Of a stretch of 64,000 nucleotides of DNA, positions 33,359-48,300 are shown one piece after another. Positions within the stretch are counted from its first letter, which is position 1. Each line of letters begins with the position of its first letter. Location of the stretch: NCBI GenBank assembly GCA_000708835.1, contig DF237257.1, forward strand, positions 41,885-105,884, read 5' to 3'. The translations under genes were made by a program, and so were the position numbers. The notes beneath the pieces were generated by a model. It was not told the DNA's origin and ran no database searches. It saw only the letters and a list, made by a program, of their open reading frames with translations. The stretch is from Klebsormidium nitens. Taxonomy: Eukaryota; Streptophyta; Klebsormidiophyceae; Klebsormidiales; Klebsormidiaceae.

Positions 33359-36300
33359 CTATCTGACTTCAACAGAAACGCCGTTGCCAACAGCGTTTTG
33401 TCCACTGCCCTCTGTTGTCGAAGAGGGGTAAACGAAAATCTTTGCGTTGCCTTGCGTTGGATTTAACTTCGCGCCGTGCCGAACAGTACTGAACTTTATC
33501 TGAGGGAGCGTCAAGAGCCCCGCCTGGATCGGAACGAGCTCGTACAAAAGCGCTTTCACCGAACGGGGCAGGACAATCATCTGGCCGTTGTGACTCCCGC
33601 CGAGAACGAAGCTGGGGGAGTCCGTCACACTAAAAGCAACCTCTTGCAGCAGTTCCGTCGCATTGGTTATCCTCACCGCGACGCTGAACGGCTTCCCCAG
33701 AGTTGCGCAGGCGGGCAATTCCGTTTCCACGAGGACGTGCGAGCCCTCAACGGACACCGGAGCAAGCGGAAGAACGGACACTACTGGGGCGGGGTGGGTG
33801 TCCCACGTGCCAGCTGGCACTTCCACGTGCCTCTGCCACGTCACCTCGAGCACGCCCAACGAGACCGACTCCCCCGGTTGCAAAGGACGCACTCGGAAGA
33901 GCTTCGAAAACGCCTCGCCGGGCCCCAGATCCCGAACCCCGTTCTCTTTGCCCTCCGCAGAATCCGCTAGGAGGTCCGCCTGGCTAGATTGCCCCGCGGT
34001 TCCAACTTCTTCCGCCAGGTTTTGTTCCATCCGCAGCGCCAGTCCGCTGACTCGGACCGGAACGGACGAGCTGCTCCGGACGGAAACGGAGAGCAGCACT
34101 TCCTCGTTGAGGGGCAGCTTTGCGGACGCTGTCGAGGGGGAGGGGAGAAGCGCATCCTTCCGGAACGGGGCGAACCAGCGGTGCGACACGGAGAGGGGTT
34201 CTTCCCCACGCATTGGCACGACCTTTCGCACCTGCGTCGTCGATTTGGAATGCTTTAGGACTTCAGAATGTTGGGGATTTACCCTAAAGTTAGACCTCGG
34301 TCTTACTCCCATGCGGGCCAGTTGGCGAGCACGCAAAAAAGTCTGCTAGACCGAGTTGAGGGTCGGCTGCTTTTTAAGTCAAGTCCTCCGGGTCCAAGTT
34401 CTGTGCTGAGTAAACATTGCCAGTGGTTTCTTGTCTGCATTGCGGGTAGGCAAGAAGTCGCAGGTCGCGTCGGAGCCACAGTTAGCAGCAGATGCCAGAA
34501 AGTCGCTTTCTCAGGGACATTGCTGGAGGGCACTGGACCGTTGCAGATCTAACTGGCATTTCTGGCACCCACTCGATTTTCCTTGCATTGGTCCAGAAAA
34601 GCTGTAAACGCGACCATGAGGCAAGCACCGGGGCCTTCTCTGTTCGGATCCATTTCATTGTGAAATGGCGCCCCCTCGTATCATACCGTGGGTTCATACC
34701 GAAGAACCCGCTAGGTAGTTTGTTGACCACCTTCCAGACCATTTCAAGTTCTCGAGGCAGCCGGTTGCTACATAAGCAATGACAGAGTAGAAGCAGGATC
34801 CCTCACCTTCGACTTTCGGGGGGCCCCGCCGCCCTTCTCCGCCTCATAGCTTACGGTCACCGCAAGCCCCGCATCCGCCGCCTGTGCCCACCGCAGAAAC
34901 ACCACTGCAGCCCACTCCCCGCCCGCATCGATCTCCGGGACCGCCAGCTGTCCCGAGAACTTCTCGTACGCGCCACTCCCGCTCGACTCCGCCGTTTCCG
35001 TTCCGCTCGTCGCCATATCCGCTGCACCTGCGGCCGTGACGTCAGCCGATTCCCGTTCCGCCCCTTCGGAGCCCTTGTTCACCAGAAGCTCCGCCGGAAG
35101 CACCTCAACGACGGGGACTTCGGACCCCAGATCGACGAGCGAAGCGTCCGAAACTGCGGCGGGGGGTTTGGGCGCCAGGCTCTCCGGCTCCAAACTCAGC
35201 TTGCCGCCCGACACTTTATCCCCCCGGGACGAAACCAAAATCCGCACCGGCAAAACCTCTCCCACTAACCCGGGTTCTCCGCCAAACTCCACCTGCACGT
35301 CGACGTCGGCCGGCGCCTCTCCGACCTCCAAAACGTGCAAACCTCCGAGCGGAATCACCGGTTTCGGGGATCCCTCGCCTCGGGGCTCGTACATCCAGAA
35401 GGGCACTAGTATCTCGCCACCGACTAGGGACTCGACCTGGCACCGTAACCGCGAGTTAGCGCCGAGGGTTAGGATGACCGCCTGGCACTCAAGGCGCCCA
35501 CTCGTCTTGGGTGTTACGTCTACTGAGAGCTTCCGCCACTCTAGAGAATTCAGCGTCAGCTCTTCTGGACTCCGCACGCTCTCTTTAGTGGGCGCTGCTG
35601 ACGTGTCGTCCATCAGGTTGACCACGGGCTGGGATGACGTGAGGGTGACGTTGCACGCCGGGTCACTGAAAACCACTTCAATCGAAGTTGGGCTCAATGC
35701 GGACGGAAGTCGAGACAAGAGGGCGACTGTCAGCTTCGTCGGCGTTCCGGGCTGCGCACTTCTCTGCTCAAAAAGCGCAGTACACGAGAGGACGGTTCGT
35801 AACGGAGACGCGTCGGCGAACGAGAGCAGCACGGGAGCGGCGGGATCAATAGCTAACGCCTCCGCCGGCTTCTTTTCCGCCTCCTCTTCCTCCACGCCCG
35901 AATCAATCCGATCTAGTTTGAGCCCGCTCCCCGCCAGGATCGCCATCGCCTCCCCTTGCGCGTGCTTCCGGAGCTCGATCCCCTTGCCCCCGTCCCAGCT
36001 TGTGCTTTCGTAACCGTTGCCGCCACCATTACCGCCGTTCAGGGGAAGAGACGCAAGCTCGAGCGAGTACTCGACGAACGCCTGGACGAGCCCCCCTTGG
36101 CGGGTGCACTCGCGAAGCCGCTCGAGCGTGGCGGCCAAAAGAAGCGCCCACGACTCCTTGCGGTAGACGGCCGCGACACTGTCATAGAGGCGGCGCGCAT
36201 TGGAGAGGTCGTTGGCGTGCAGATACTCATCGGCCATCTCGCCCCCAAGCTGAAGAGAAAACGGGTTTCAGAGGTTCAGCGTTTAAGCAGAGACCGGGTT

Positions 36301-39300
36301 CCGGGACGTCAAATTGGAAAAAACCCAATTGCACAAGTCTGGACTTTTGAGGTGGCGAGATTTGATGTTGCGCCCGTCCTTTTCATGGCTCTCTTCGTTT
36401 GCAGGGGATAGATTGGTTCAGAGAGTCGCAGGCTGTGAACTGTTGCTGACAAGTGCGACTAAATTCAGAAAGCGACTGAGGAAAGGCTCTACTGATGTCT
36501 TCGAGGACGATTGGATGCTTCCGGCCACCACAGATTCTGACCAACTGAATGTTGTTCAGCACAAGGACAAAACTTTAGCGCTATAAAAGGTTATTTTGGT
36601 AAAAGGATCACCTCACTATGCAAGATGTAGCTCATGCAGTGCGCAAGAGACCATCAGGCAAAAAACGAACAAGAGGGGAGGGCAGAACGTCTGCAACCTT
36701 TGATACGAACGACGACCGGAGAAGAAGAGGTTTGCGAAGGTGAGCAACCGAAAGTTGCCCCTATCGATCCCGTCGGATGCCTTTCTATTCTGGACAACGC
36801 AAGACCGCGGTGGAGCAACCTTGACAGCCCACGCAAGCAGAACAACGGAAACAGCCCTCACGTACGACTGTCCAGCCCTGGGGTGACGCACTTGACGGTC
36901 CCTTAAGGTGGCGCAATGATCACTGGGCAACGGTTCCGACAGCCCCAAAAAAGTTCGTTGCTTCAGCTTGACGATAAATCAGAGTGGCTTCAAAACGCAG
37001 CAACTTCTTATACTGCACTACTGGTTGCCTCTGTAAAACTCAAATGGACTTAGGGTACTCGGATTGCGTCCTTGAGCACACCTTGATCAAGCGATGATAC
37101 CGAACCGCTTGCAGCCAAAGCAGCGAGTCTGGAAAGTTCCTCTTGACGGCACAAATCAACGCACAGACAAGTAAAAGCGACACCCAAAGACGGAGACGCC
37201 TGAACCTGATACGAACCCGCTACTTGATCCGCTACTAACCCACCTGGTAAATGATCCGCCCCGCATGCGGCATCCGCTTATACTGGTCGTGCGCGCGCGT
37301 CAGCAGCGCAATGGCTAGCTGAGAGTGCGCCACGTGGCGCTCCTGGAGCAGCGCATGACGCACGAACTCCGCCTCCGTTGGGCGCTGAGTTTCCGGCGTT
37401 AACCCGCGGTTCAGAATCCGGGGCGCTTGGCCGATGTACAGCGGAGGGCCGATCTTCTCGGCGACCCCTGAGAGCACGTCCTCCTGTTCCAGGTCGCCAA
37501 ACGCCTGGGCGATGGAGAGGGCGGACTCAAAGGCCTGGCGGCGCTTGACTGCGCACGCAGCGGCCAACTGCGAGAAGGGGTTTCAGGTGTCAGGACTGCG
37601 GTTTCACTTTGCTTGGATACAAGGTGAGGCCAACGCTCCTCGTTTTGGAAGCGAAGAAGCCCCCTCGGCGTAGGAGTAAAGAGGTTGTTTGGCTGACCTT
37701 TCTCGAAAGCGTTTCTTTTTTTGCAATTAACTGGAAGGGTCTTCCATCAGTTTAACCTAAAACTCCGTGGATGACCTTGGGACCCCGTCTGCTCTCAATT
37801 GGTCAAGGTGCCGTCGAGCATATCTGATGAAGCGTTAAAGGGCTGCCCAACGGAGATATATGTTATCGAGCTTCGGCTGCCAATGCAGGAAATCAATTTA
37901 GTTCAGTATGCGGCAAACAACCTCCAAATCAGATTACTTTAAGCGACCACTAGTGCCTAACCGGGACCTGTTTGCGTCAATTTCCATTCGAGGTGCATTC
38001 CAACTCTAAGGGCGGGTCGTGAAAGCTTGGGAAACACTGCTAGCGTCTGAAGCACGACGTCATCATTCGGCGTTCGGAGGCAAAGCTTCTGTTTACCAGA
38101 AGCCCAGTGACTATCACCGAGCGTCTTTGAGAAACTACCGGACTGAACACAGGACTCTGGCCTTAACAGAGCTTCGCGGCAATCAGCACTTTTAGACCCT
38201 GCCCTGACTTCTTCAGGTCACGGACGGGTATCATTGCCTACGAAACCCCAACCGGACGCAGTTTGCTCAAACGTGCTGCAGAAAGAGATTCACAGTTGGC
38301 AATCTTCCAGGCATCGCCGAATTGAACGCAGTTTCGCAGAGTGGATGACAACCACATTAGATTAGTAAGCAGACGGCCGAGGGGAAGTTGCAATATTGAT
38401 CGGAAAAATGACCTATGAAGCACGGCTCTATCCCGCACTGGCAGCCGGAAAAGGTTGTCTCGTCTTTAGCACATCATGAGTTTCGCAATCCAGGATATGG
38501 TGGCTCTAAGGAGGATTGCGCATTTTTCTCACGACTTGTAGACTACCTAGACGAGAGGCTTGGAAGAAATGGTGCGACAGAAGCTTCCGACGAAGACGGT
38601 TCCACAGCCAGCTATTGTGCTTTGGGAACGAAGATCCGAGAAGAAGGTGAAAGATGGCAATCCGAAAGAAACCCTATCGGCAGCAAAGCTTCCACGGGCG
38701 GTGGTCATCGTCGCCACCCACAGCTTACGGGACAGATCGACGGTAGAGACCTGAAAAGGGGGGCTACATCCGACGCGGCTTCACTGCACCGTCGGCGGCT
38801 CTGAGCAACCACAACTTGGCATGCTCACCAAACGCCGCGTCATCATCGCCGCGATCTGTGACAAAGTCCTCCTCACTCGAATCTAGGCCTCAATGACCGA
38901 ACAATCGCATACAAGACTTGCATGCATGGCGTCGCAAACGGTCCACTTCGGCGAAATGTGCGACATTGCCAAAGATTACATCTCATGGCCAGCTGTTTGC
39001 GGGCATGGCAGAAAGGAGAAGCAGGCTTGAGTCGGAACAACGCGACCACCATCAAGCTTCAGAAAAGTTACATATTTGACGTCTGATTTGGTCAGTGTAT
39101 CCCCTTAGCATCGGAACGCCGCCACACAAATGGGGCGGATTTCAAGGTCGAGTGCCCGCATCGCTTCGCTCCCGCCAAATCGGTGTTCCTTAGTGGACAA
39201 AATACTTATGTCGAAAACGTTCGGTAGCGCAGACTCAAAGCAATGCAAGGAGCCTTGTCCTCAGCGCTGAAAGACCTTAACCCTGATGAGCTTCTCAGAG

Positions 39301-42300
39301 ACGACGGTCATTATGTTGCTCACTAGAAGGTCAAATCGGCTTCGACGTGAGCTTGGACTCTTCCTGGAACGACCACAAAAGGGAAGGGAAGAAACACTCT
39401 CTGTGTGTGATAACGGGCGGAAAACACCACATTTGGTTGTGTAGGAGGGTGCGAAAGGCGTTCAGGAACAGTCGGCTAGGCGGCAAGGGGTTCTGTTGAA
39501 AGAACGGCAGCTCCGAGGCCAAGCTTCATTTGGTATTCCGCAAGATTAGCTGACCGCTTCGGTCAAACACAACTCCAATCATTGCTCGTTTTACAACCAG
39601 AAAGGACTCACAAGACCGCAGCACCTACCAACACTTTCAGACGTCCTGGGCTCGAGACCGAACGCAACTCTGCGTGGTTTGGCGGAACTTCAAAACGAAG
39701 GAATGGCCGAAGCGCGCAGGCGGAGACGTGACTTGTAACCTGAGTCAGTAAATTACCAGCGTGCAATGATTTCCAAGCGTTGGCACCTCGTTCATGACCG
39801 CGTCCCCTTGAAAAACCACGTCACGAGTTCGGACGGCCAACCTGGCTATTGAGGAAAATGGAGCAACACCAAGTTGCGATTATAGTCGTTCGCGTTGTTT
39901 CGAGAATGTGGGCAGGTTCGGTGGCAGTCCGTGCTCCTCCTGAAGGTTGGGCTCGTTGGCGCCCAGCGCATCGCATATCATCATTGCCGCATTGCGGGGC
40001 TTGACATTAAACGAAACAACTCGTTCGCGCCAGAAGCACTATCTGCTATGAATCAAAAGATTGATTAATAGATGGTCTCTACAGGACCAGGAAGCGGCCT
40101 AGATAAGGTCAAGCCGCCTAATCAAGTCGTAAAAGAACTGATGAAGAACTCGGGGGGAGATCCACGCTGCCTGACATGCTGATGTCACGACCCCGGGGAT
40201 CTCAAGTCTGTAAACTTAATGCAGCCAAACCCCAAAGAACGAGATGCCCACTGCGACGCAGATTGTCGAAGCCCAGACCTTAAGCAGAGCTTATAGATCG
40301 ATAAGACCAGATCAGGAAATTCAAGGTGGTTTTTTCAGCATTCGTGTCGTGCTCCTTTAAAGCCAGAAGAGACGCACTCTCCTCAAGGTTGCAACGACTA
40401 GAAGGCGCCCTAGGGTCACCAGTTGTCTACCACCGGAAAATCGTAGGTATCGAGGTGGTTATACAAAAGATCAGGAGCGTGGGCTCTGGCGGTTCAAAGA
40501 AACTTGTTGTGGTTGACATTGGCGTAGCAAAATGGAGAACGAGTCTTGTGACACAAACATCGGTTTCTTTGGTACCAGGAAGCGTAACGGTCTGTGCCGC
40601 TCAAGGCAAAGTCAATCAGTTTTGCAGTTAAGGGACGGAAAGCGCGAGGGAAAAGGCAAACAAACGGCTAGAGAACGCAAAGCGGCAGGGCGGCTGCATT
40701 GCCGTGCGTAACCCATGGTCCAGGAACTTGCGGAAACTGGCGGTCACAGCAGACAAATCCCAGTGGCAGCAATGGCTACCCTGTCAATGGTCATCACGGC
40801 CAGTGAAAGGCATCAGCATGAGACGTGAGCCCAAACAGAAACAGCAAAAACAGAGTGCTGTCAGCACATCGGTTTTGATGGCAAAGTCCACCGGAATCTC
40901 AAGCGTGCGAAAAGAGCGGCTCTGGCGATGACCAATGCAAGTGGCGACAGCAGTCCCGGTCGTTCGAAAGGACGCGGTGAGCCCGCCAAAGGCCTCGTCA
41001 ACATAGCCGCAGGAGGTTGAGACAATCTTAGCAACAAAAATCAGCAACGTCGTTGTTTTTGCATCACCGGTATGACCATCTGGCATTCTATTACTGCAGG
41101 AGTTTGAGCGCTCGAGTCTGACTTCGGACGGCAAACAGTGGATCACTCTTGGCGGTCATGGACCAGTGGCAGTGGCAAGATACTGTCAGCCAGATGCACT
41201 GCTTATTCCATTCACGGCCAAGTCTGCATACCCAAACTTACAAAAAAGGATATCTGTTACAAAAGTAGCACTTTGGCCACAGGAGTTGCTCTATCGTAGA
41301 AGCATTCCACGGCTTAACCAGAAACCTCACTCGAGGCTTGCCACTAGCATGCTCAGTCCACTGATAGCACTTATTTGTCATCCAGTAGCAAAGATGAGTC
41401 GGAATGCGTCGTAAGAAACAAAAAGGGGCTCCTGGCATCTTTGTACAAACTAAGCAGACAGGAATTGATAAAAGGTCGAAAGGTTTGGACGCACTAAGAC
41501 CCTCTTGCAAGGTAGCTCTAGACCTTGAAAACGGATAACTGAAACAAGGTACACCTCTCGAGGACATTGATTGGCGTCGGAGGCATGTCCTCACCGTTGC
41601 TGGACGCCAACAATGGGATGTCTCGTCATTACCATCTCAACCTTGTTTCAGACCAGAAGAGATCAGAGAGCATCAGAGTGCCAGACCTCAGAAATTTCGA
41701 ACCAGTGCCTTGCATCTCTTTGAAATGACTCCACCCACAGGTGAATCGACTTCTTAGCTTCAAACGACGGGCGTGCGTTTCGGGTTTGCAGGAAACCAGG
41801 GTTACAACGTAAGGCTTCAAAAATCCTGCTCCTGTAAGAAGCCCGCAAAACCAGCGATTGCAGAATGGCAGGTTCGACGCAAAATGGACACGAATTGCGC
41901 TGACAGCCCCCCAAGTCACAAAACTGCAACGGGTGTCGTCGTTGGACGGACCGGCCGCAAGGCAAACGCGCAAACGGAGGCAGTCTTACCTGCAAAAGGA
42001 GCAGAAGGCAACGTCAGGGTGAGCGTTGGTTAACATGCCAAAAAGCGGTCAGGAGACGTTCAAGTGAGTGCGAACTCAACGTGAAGAGCTCCAAAAGGAA
42101 CTACCATCTCGCATCTCGCCAAGTTGCCGCAATGGACAGCAAAGGGAAGCATATTAAAAATATGGGGTTCTGGTTGCCGCTCATCTCATAGCGCACTGTT
42201 TCGAGTCAGCGCATCAGCTCTATGCAGCCTCCTATCGTAGGGGGCAGATGAGACGGAGTGCCACCCGTGGCGGAATGAGCTTTCTGGCGGCACCGCCAGG

Positions 42301-45300
42301 CCTAAGTGCGTCCTTGGCAGAGAAAGCGCTTTGGATTCCCACTCAAATCCTGCATACTCTACGATTGAAAAAGAACTGCGAGCTCTCTACTCGGAAAAGG
42401 TGCAGGCCATCCACGGATAATGAAAGGGCCGTCAGCACTTCCAACACAAGATGAGGGCAGCAGACGAACTCGGACGAGGGCAGACTGTAAGACAAGCAAA
42501 AGTCTCAAAATGAGTCCTCGATACCGCAGGTACCTAGCCTTAGACACTCAATTCCTTGGATGCTTTATTGGATTCGGGAAGGCGACCTAGGGTAATCTTG
42601 CTCAACGTGTGAAATCTGAAGACCCCATATTTTGATTGGCTCCTTCTCAGTTTGACACGGCTCACGTTCTCCATTACGGCTCAGACTTTCAACACGTGGC
42701 AATCAAGAGCGAGCAGGTGGCAAGGACATTACGGCCACACCATACTGTCGTCATTGCCATGGGATATGGATAGATTACTCCTGCTTTAAGACAAAGGATT
42801 GACGTGGTCGATATGCGTTCGTTATAATCAAATTCGGGTGACAGAGACCTACTGTGCCAAGGATGCCACGCGTTCAGCAAACAAAGTCCTGACACAAGCT
42901 GCACGTCCGGCTGGCGATCGGTTTCAGACTAGAGAGTGCTGGCAGAACGGGCCAGGGAGGTTTGACGTCACTGCCATTGCCGACCTTACGAAAGGTTGTT
43001 ATCGCGTTTCGCTTCTCCCTTCTGATCCGATGAAGTTAAAACGGTCGTGGCAATCCAACAGAAACATAGCACGTACGAGTTAACTTTTTCGGAAGGGGTC
43101 ATATCAAGGCGGAGCAGGCTGGCAAACTACAACAGCGCAGAGACACGGCCTCACATTCAACAGTGCACTGCCGAAAGTGGCAATCCTCACAAGAGTTGCA
43201 ATTACGCAGAAGACAGCCTGCAGCGCACCTAAGTACTGCAATCGTCGCCGCTTGTTCGGTCAGTTCAAAGAGCTGATTCGACCAGCTTGTAGTGGCAAAA
43301 TCTACCGTTGCATGTGAGAGCAAAATCGTGTTCGCTTCGCGGACATCTATTCTTCAAAAGGTTGAGTCCAGCCACCCTTGAAAGTGGAGGCGTCACGGAA
43401 GAACAAGTCCTTGTGAGCCTTCATAAGAGGAGGACAGGGACGGCAGATTACAGTGTGCCAAGGTTGAAGGCAAGGATGGGGGTATTTCCAGCAAGGGAAA
43501 ACAAATCAGGATTTCCAAGACCGGCTTCAAGATACACCAGCTTACTGGCCGAGCCCCTTGAGACTGCCAGGTTCGCTTCTTTCACAGCCCAGGTGCTTGA
43601 TTCCCAGCAAACAGTCATCCAAAGCCGCCAACAACCGGATCAGGCTCCGGCACTACGTGGGTATTGAACCGAAAATTGCGTCGATACATTAGACAGGATA
43701 GGACTCCTCAAAGTCTACTTCCTGACAGGGCAAGAAACGACGTCGACACTGATGCAACACCTGCTCCAGTATTCTCCAACAGTTTCAGTCCGATTGGGCG
43801 GACGTGCAGTCCATGCGCGGGATGCGAGCTGGTATATGTTCAACATGCAGCGTGATTAGGCACATGCACGAGTAGATCCAGCCAAAGATAAGCAGTGTTG
43901 AACAAAGCGGAAAGCGAGCAGACTTGGCATTGAGCATGAAAACCGACTATCGATGGGAGAAGACTATCCGTGATGGATATCCCCCAGTCAATTCAGGATG
44001 TCTTCACTGCCATTTGTGACCCAATCATGATATATGAAACAGCAATCCTTCATCCACTCGTTGCGAGCAAGACAGCAATGCAATCTACAATCATGCAAAC
44101 CCGAAAGATGAAAACCAATGCATCCCAAACGTTTATCATCACAGCATCCTAAATTGGCAACAGATGCTTCGTCACATGAAGATGATTCTGCAAGATGGCC
44201 ACAGAGTGCCTGGAGAGCACAACTTAGCCTCGCTATGAGTATTAAAGGAGGGTGGAAACAAAGATCGAATCCATCCTTGCAGCCGGCACAGGCCCCAAGC
44301 TGCCTCTTACAAAGATGAGCAGACCCTCTTTCAAGCCGTTGAAAATTCTGAGGCGGGCTCTTCATAACATCTAGATTTGCGGAGTCCCGATCTTACCTAG
44401 CTTTCAATTAAGGATTTGCAAAGAACGAGTATTTTCCATTCTCGACGTCGATTGAACATCGCTTTTTGTTCGACAAAGCGGCCTTGAAAAAGGTTTCGAG
44501 CTAGTTTGCCATCGGTGGCGAAAGACGGCTACTGACCACACAGCCAGGCAGCTTCACGTCATCATAGGCACGGCATTCCGAGGACGCAATTGAGCAGGGC
44601 AAACCAGTCACAACAGAGCTCGGACGCACAGACAACAGCAGTGTTACGAGTCCCTTCGTCTCACGTCAGAAGCTAAAGCATCACCTGTGAAAAGAAGGCT
44701 GCCGCTGGGTCAAAAACTATGGCGCAAAATAGCGCAAACATGAGAAACTTCTGAAGCAACGCCGTTGGCGAAGCGGCAACGACTTCTGCGGACAGGGCTA
44801 TTCGCAATTTATGTCGAAATGGACGCCGCTGTTTGTCTGGGCGGTATGGAGTGCAGAAGGACCTTCCGGTGGAATCAGAAAGTGTTTGGTCCAGCGGAGT
44901 AGAGGCCGCCTTCCACTTCCCTCGAAGTCTTCTTCCAACGGGGACGCCACGTTCTTCAGGAAGCGAGAGCTAGAGACCCCACAAGGGATTCCCAGAAAAC
45001 GAACTGGACTGAAAGAATGAACAATAACCCTGGTAACCAGTCCGAAGATGGCTCAGTAACGGTCGAAAGTCCAAGAATAATGATGAAGCGAGCAATCAGA
45101 GAAGGCATTTTGGTGGCACATTTTCTACCGATAAATGCGATCATCATAGCCAATGATTCGAAGCACATGTCTTTGTCAAGCACCCAAAAGTCCTCTTCGG
45201 ACTTTGTCGTTCTGTAACCGCTCAGTACCCCTGATGTGCGGGCAAAGCAGATCGACGGAGGATGGAAGGAGAAGCAACAAGGAGTTGCCGCGCCGCTGAC

Positions 45301-48300
45301 CAGAAGGTTACGCGAAGGGACAGGGAAAGAAGTCGACGAAAGAAACTTGAGGAAAGTGTGCCCATGCGCGAAAGCAGATTACTATGAAATCGCGTTGCGG
45401 TCGGATCGTGAACGTTCTCGATTCATACAAAAGCCCCGGAACCAAGTCACCTGCTCCACCATTCTGGAAAACATAACGTGTAGCATATGACCAAAAAAAA
45501 AAAATACAGCCTTCGTGCCAGTCAGAAACGGAATGCCAGACATGAAGACATGGCGACAGGGCCAGGTTTTGTTTGTCATAGGCGGGCCAGCCAGTGACAA
45601 GAGCAGAGGAGCGGGCGCGAGCACAAAGCTGCTGAAAAAAAACTATCCATGCCACAAAGGTGCCTTCGAAGCTAGAGTATGTTGCCGGGCTGGGCTATTA
45701 CTGTGCGTAATGACAGTCTCGGCACTCTGGAGTCGTCACAACAAGATAAGATGCAGCAGAAGAACGGAATTTGGGGCAGCATGTGCTTCAATCAGAAGTG
45801 CGCCACGAGCCACCGTGGCCTACAATGGATGGGGCTCATTTTCGTGGCAAATGCCATGGATCCCGTCAAGGCCCGCATTGTTTTTCGGAGTATCTCAGTG
45901 ACTTCCAAATCACGACCCGTTCGCAAAACACTCCAAGCGGGCAGGTTGCAAAAAGTAAGCGGCAATCTGAGCGGAACTTGTGAGGGCCCTTCTTGCAACT
46001 GCCAATTACAGAGGGACAACCAAACCCTGAAACCCCGAAGGAGAAAGTCTGAGATAGAGTCACCACATAGATCGCCCGAAAATACGACTCGGCGTCAGGA
46101 CGGTTTTCACATCGCTGCTGGTACGCCAACATCGGGGAGTCTCGTCACTGCCGTTCCAACTTCATTTGAGAGCAAAAGGGGTCATATGTTCCATTAGAAT
46201 GCACGTCCTGGACCTCATCAGGTGATTGCCTTGAACGTTCAGCAGGACTGCACAAACCAAGAATCCCCCTCTTTGAAACCCGAGTTTTAACAATAAAGAC
46301 GAAACCTTGGCCTCGAAAGAGACCGAAGATCCGAAGCGAGACTTTTGAAAGATGCTCTACAAAGCAGCGGCTGCAGACTGGCCTACAGGAATCTCTTCCG
46401 TCAACAAAATGAGTCGCGCAGGCAGCCCCTCAAGTGACAACCTTACCACCTGTGTCGCGCGTGGACGGAACGAACTTCAGGTAAGTGCGCAAGCGAAGGC
46501 GATCTTACCTGCAAACGGAGCACACGACAACGTTAGAGACGAGCGTCGGGTCTTCGTCCAGAGCGATTTAGAGGATCTCAACGCATAACGACCTAACATT
46601 TAGGAGCCTTCGAGATGACGCCTTCGTCGAACACCGGTGATCTGTTGCAATTGGCAATCAAGAGAAGCTTTCCGTAGTACTGGGTCCTGATTTAGGCTCA
46701 GTTCAAAGTAGCGCACTGTCCCAGTACCGGGAAAAAGCTTTTTCATATTTTCCGTTCTAAGGACGATCGGACATTAGTGCCATCCGTCGTCAAGAAACTA
46801 GGTTTGGGGGCACCGCCAGGCCAGAATATATCATTGGCACAGCAAGCGATTCGGGTTCCCCTTAACAAAATGCAGATTTATGCTGAGAAAATTGCACATT
46901 CATCTTTACAGAACAGATGCAGGCCAGCCACGAGAAATGAGCGGATCTGATACGGGATGAGGGCCGCAAAGGTGCTCGGACAATGATCGAATGTAAGTTC
47001 AGTGGAATTCACGATACTTCAGTATTCGCTTCCGAGAGTTGCATGCTTTCAGAATAAAGACGAAATCCAACACACTGACGCAGTGGACAACACAACCGAG
47101 GACAAAATTTTCGGTTCTGCATCCTTTGGGACTTTTGAGTCCCAGAACCTTGTCTGGCTGCTTCATCTGCTTCTTTGCTCTTGCACAACATACGCGCCTC
47201 CGACTGGGCCCGCACCTCTTAAAGCTTGGTTCTGAAAAAGAGCATGTCAAGCGTGGCATGAAAAATTTAGCGACGCAATCATCTCGTCATCGCCACAAAA
47301 ATAGGGTTGCAATACTTATTTGGCATCGAAGAGGGGGGCCCTGCGATGTCGATCGAGCTGCGTTTTGTTGTTCGATTATTAAGATACTCGGACCTGCTGT
47401 GCCTAGAATGCCAAAGTTTACAAAAAAGGAAGTCGTAAACCTCAGCTGCCGCTTGTGTTGGCTCTCATTTGAATGTCCAGCTACTGCTTCTGGCAGAATA
47501 AGCCATGTAGAATTGACATCACTGCCACCGCCGACCATAATAAAGCTATTTTCGCTTCTCGCTTCTAACTTCCTCTTTCCGACTGAAAGAGGCCCGAAGA
47601 ATCAACAAAGACACAAGCGAAGGCGAAATGGCTACTCCCGAAGCGGAGTAAGTTAGGGCGGAGCTAGCCGGTATACGACAACAAAGCAGAACCACGTGGC
47701 TTCACATCCTAGGACCCGCTGGCCAGAAGCGACACAACTGGGCTTTGACTCCGGTGCTACGGAAGAGGCTTGGTTTTACCAAGATAAAGGAACATAGTCA
47801 CAACACTACACTTCTGACTGGCAAACTTTTCAAATCAGAAATCCGACCCTTGCGAAAGTGCGCTTCAGAAGGTTACGGGTCAGCCCTGTCCCAAGTCTTG
47901 TTTCGATTGGAAGGCGGACCGACTGCGGTGTAAAAAGTCGACAAGGACGAGAGTTTTTAATGGTTGGCTGTCTTCTAAAACCCCGAGTCTATGTGTGGCA
48001 GGAGACGGCCCAGCCAAAACCCTTGTAATCATCGCCGCTCTCCCAGTCATCCTGAAGCTTGACCTTCTACATTTTCTTATGGTTGCATATATGCGTATAC
48101 GAGGAAAGGTCCGGCCCAAACGGTCGGATTCACCCTGAAATGCGAACGTCCAGCCACCCTTATCGAGTCGAAAGAATACACGACGCCGAGTCTCTACCAT
48201 ACAGCAAAAGAAGCGGATAATAAACACGGCCATTTCATATCGTACCAAGGTTACAGGCAAGGACTCCGGGAGTCCCAAAGCACATCAGGCTTCTCCGAGA

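Noticed and set aside
35036-36013. Plus-strand open frame of 325 codons rich in Ser and Thr
   Set aside because: It is opposite TRAPPC11 exon 10 and has the composition expected of an antisense frame.
47039-47656. 205-codon plus-strand open frame inside the tandem array
   Set aside because: The corresponding part of the next repeat unit (about 51.8-52.4 kb) is not open in the same frame, so it is not conserved as protein.
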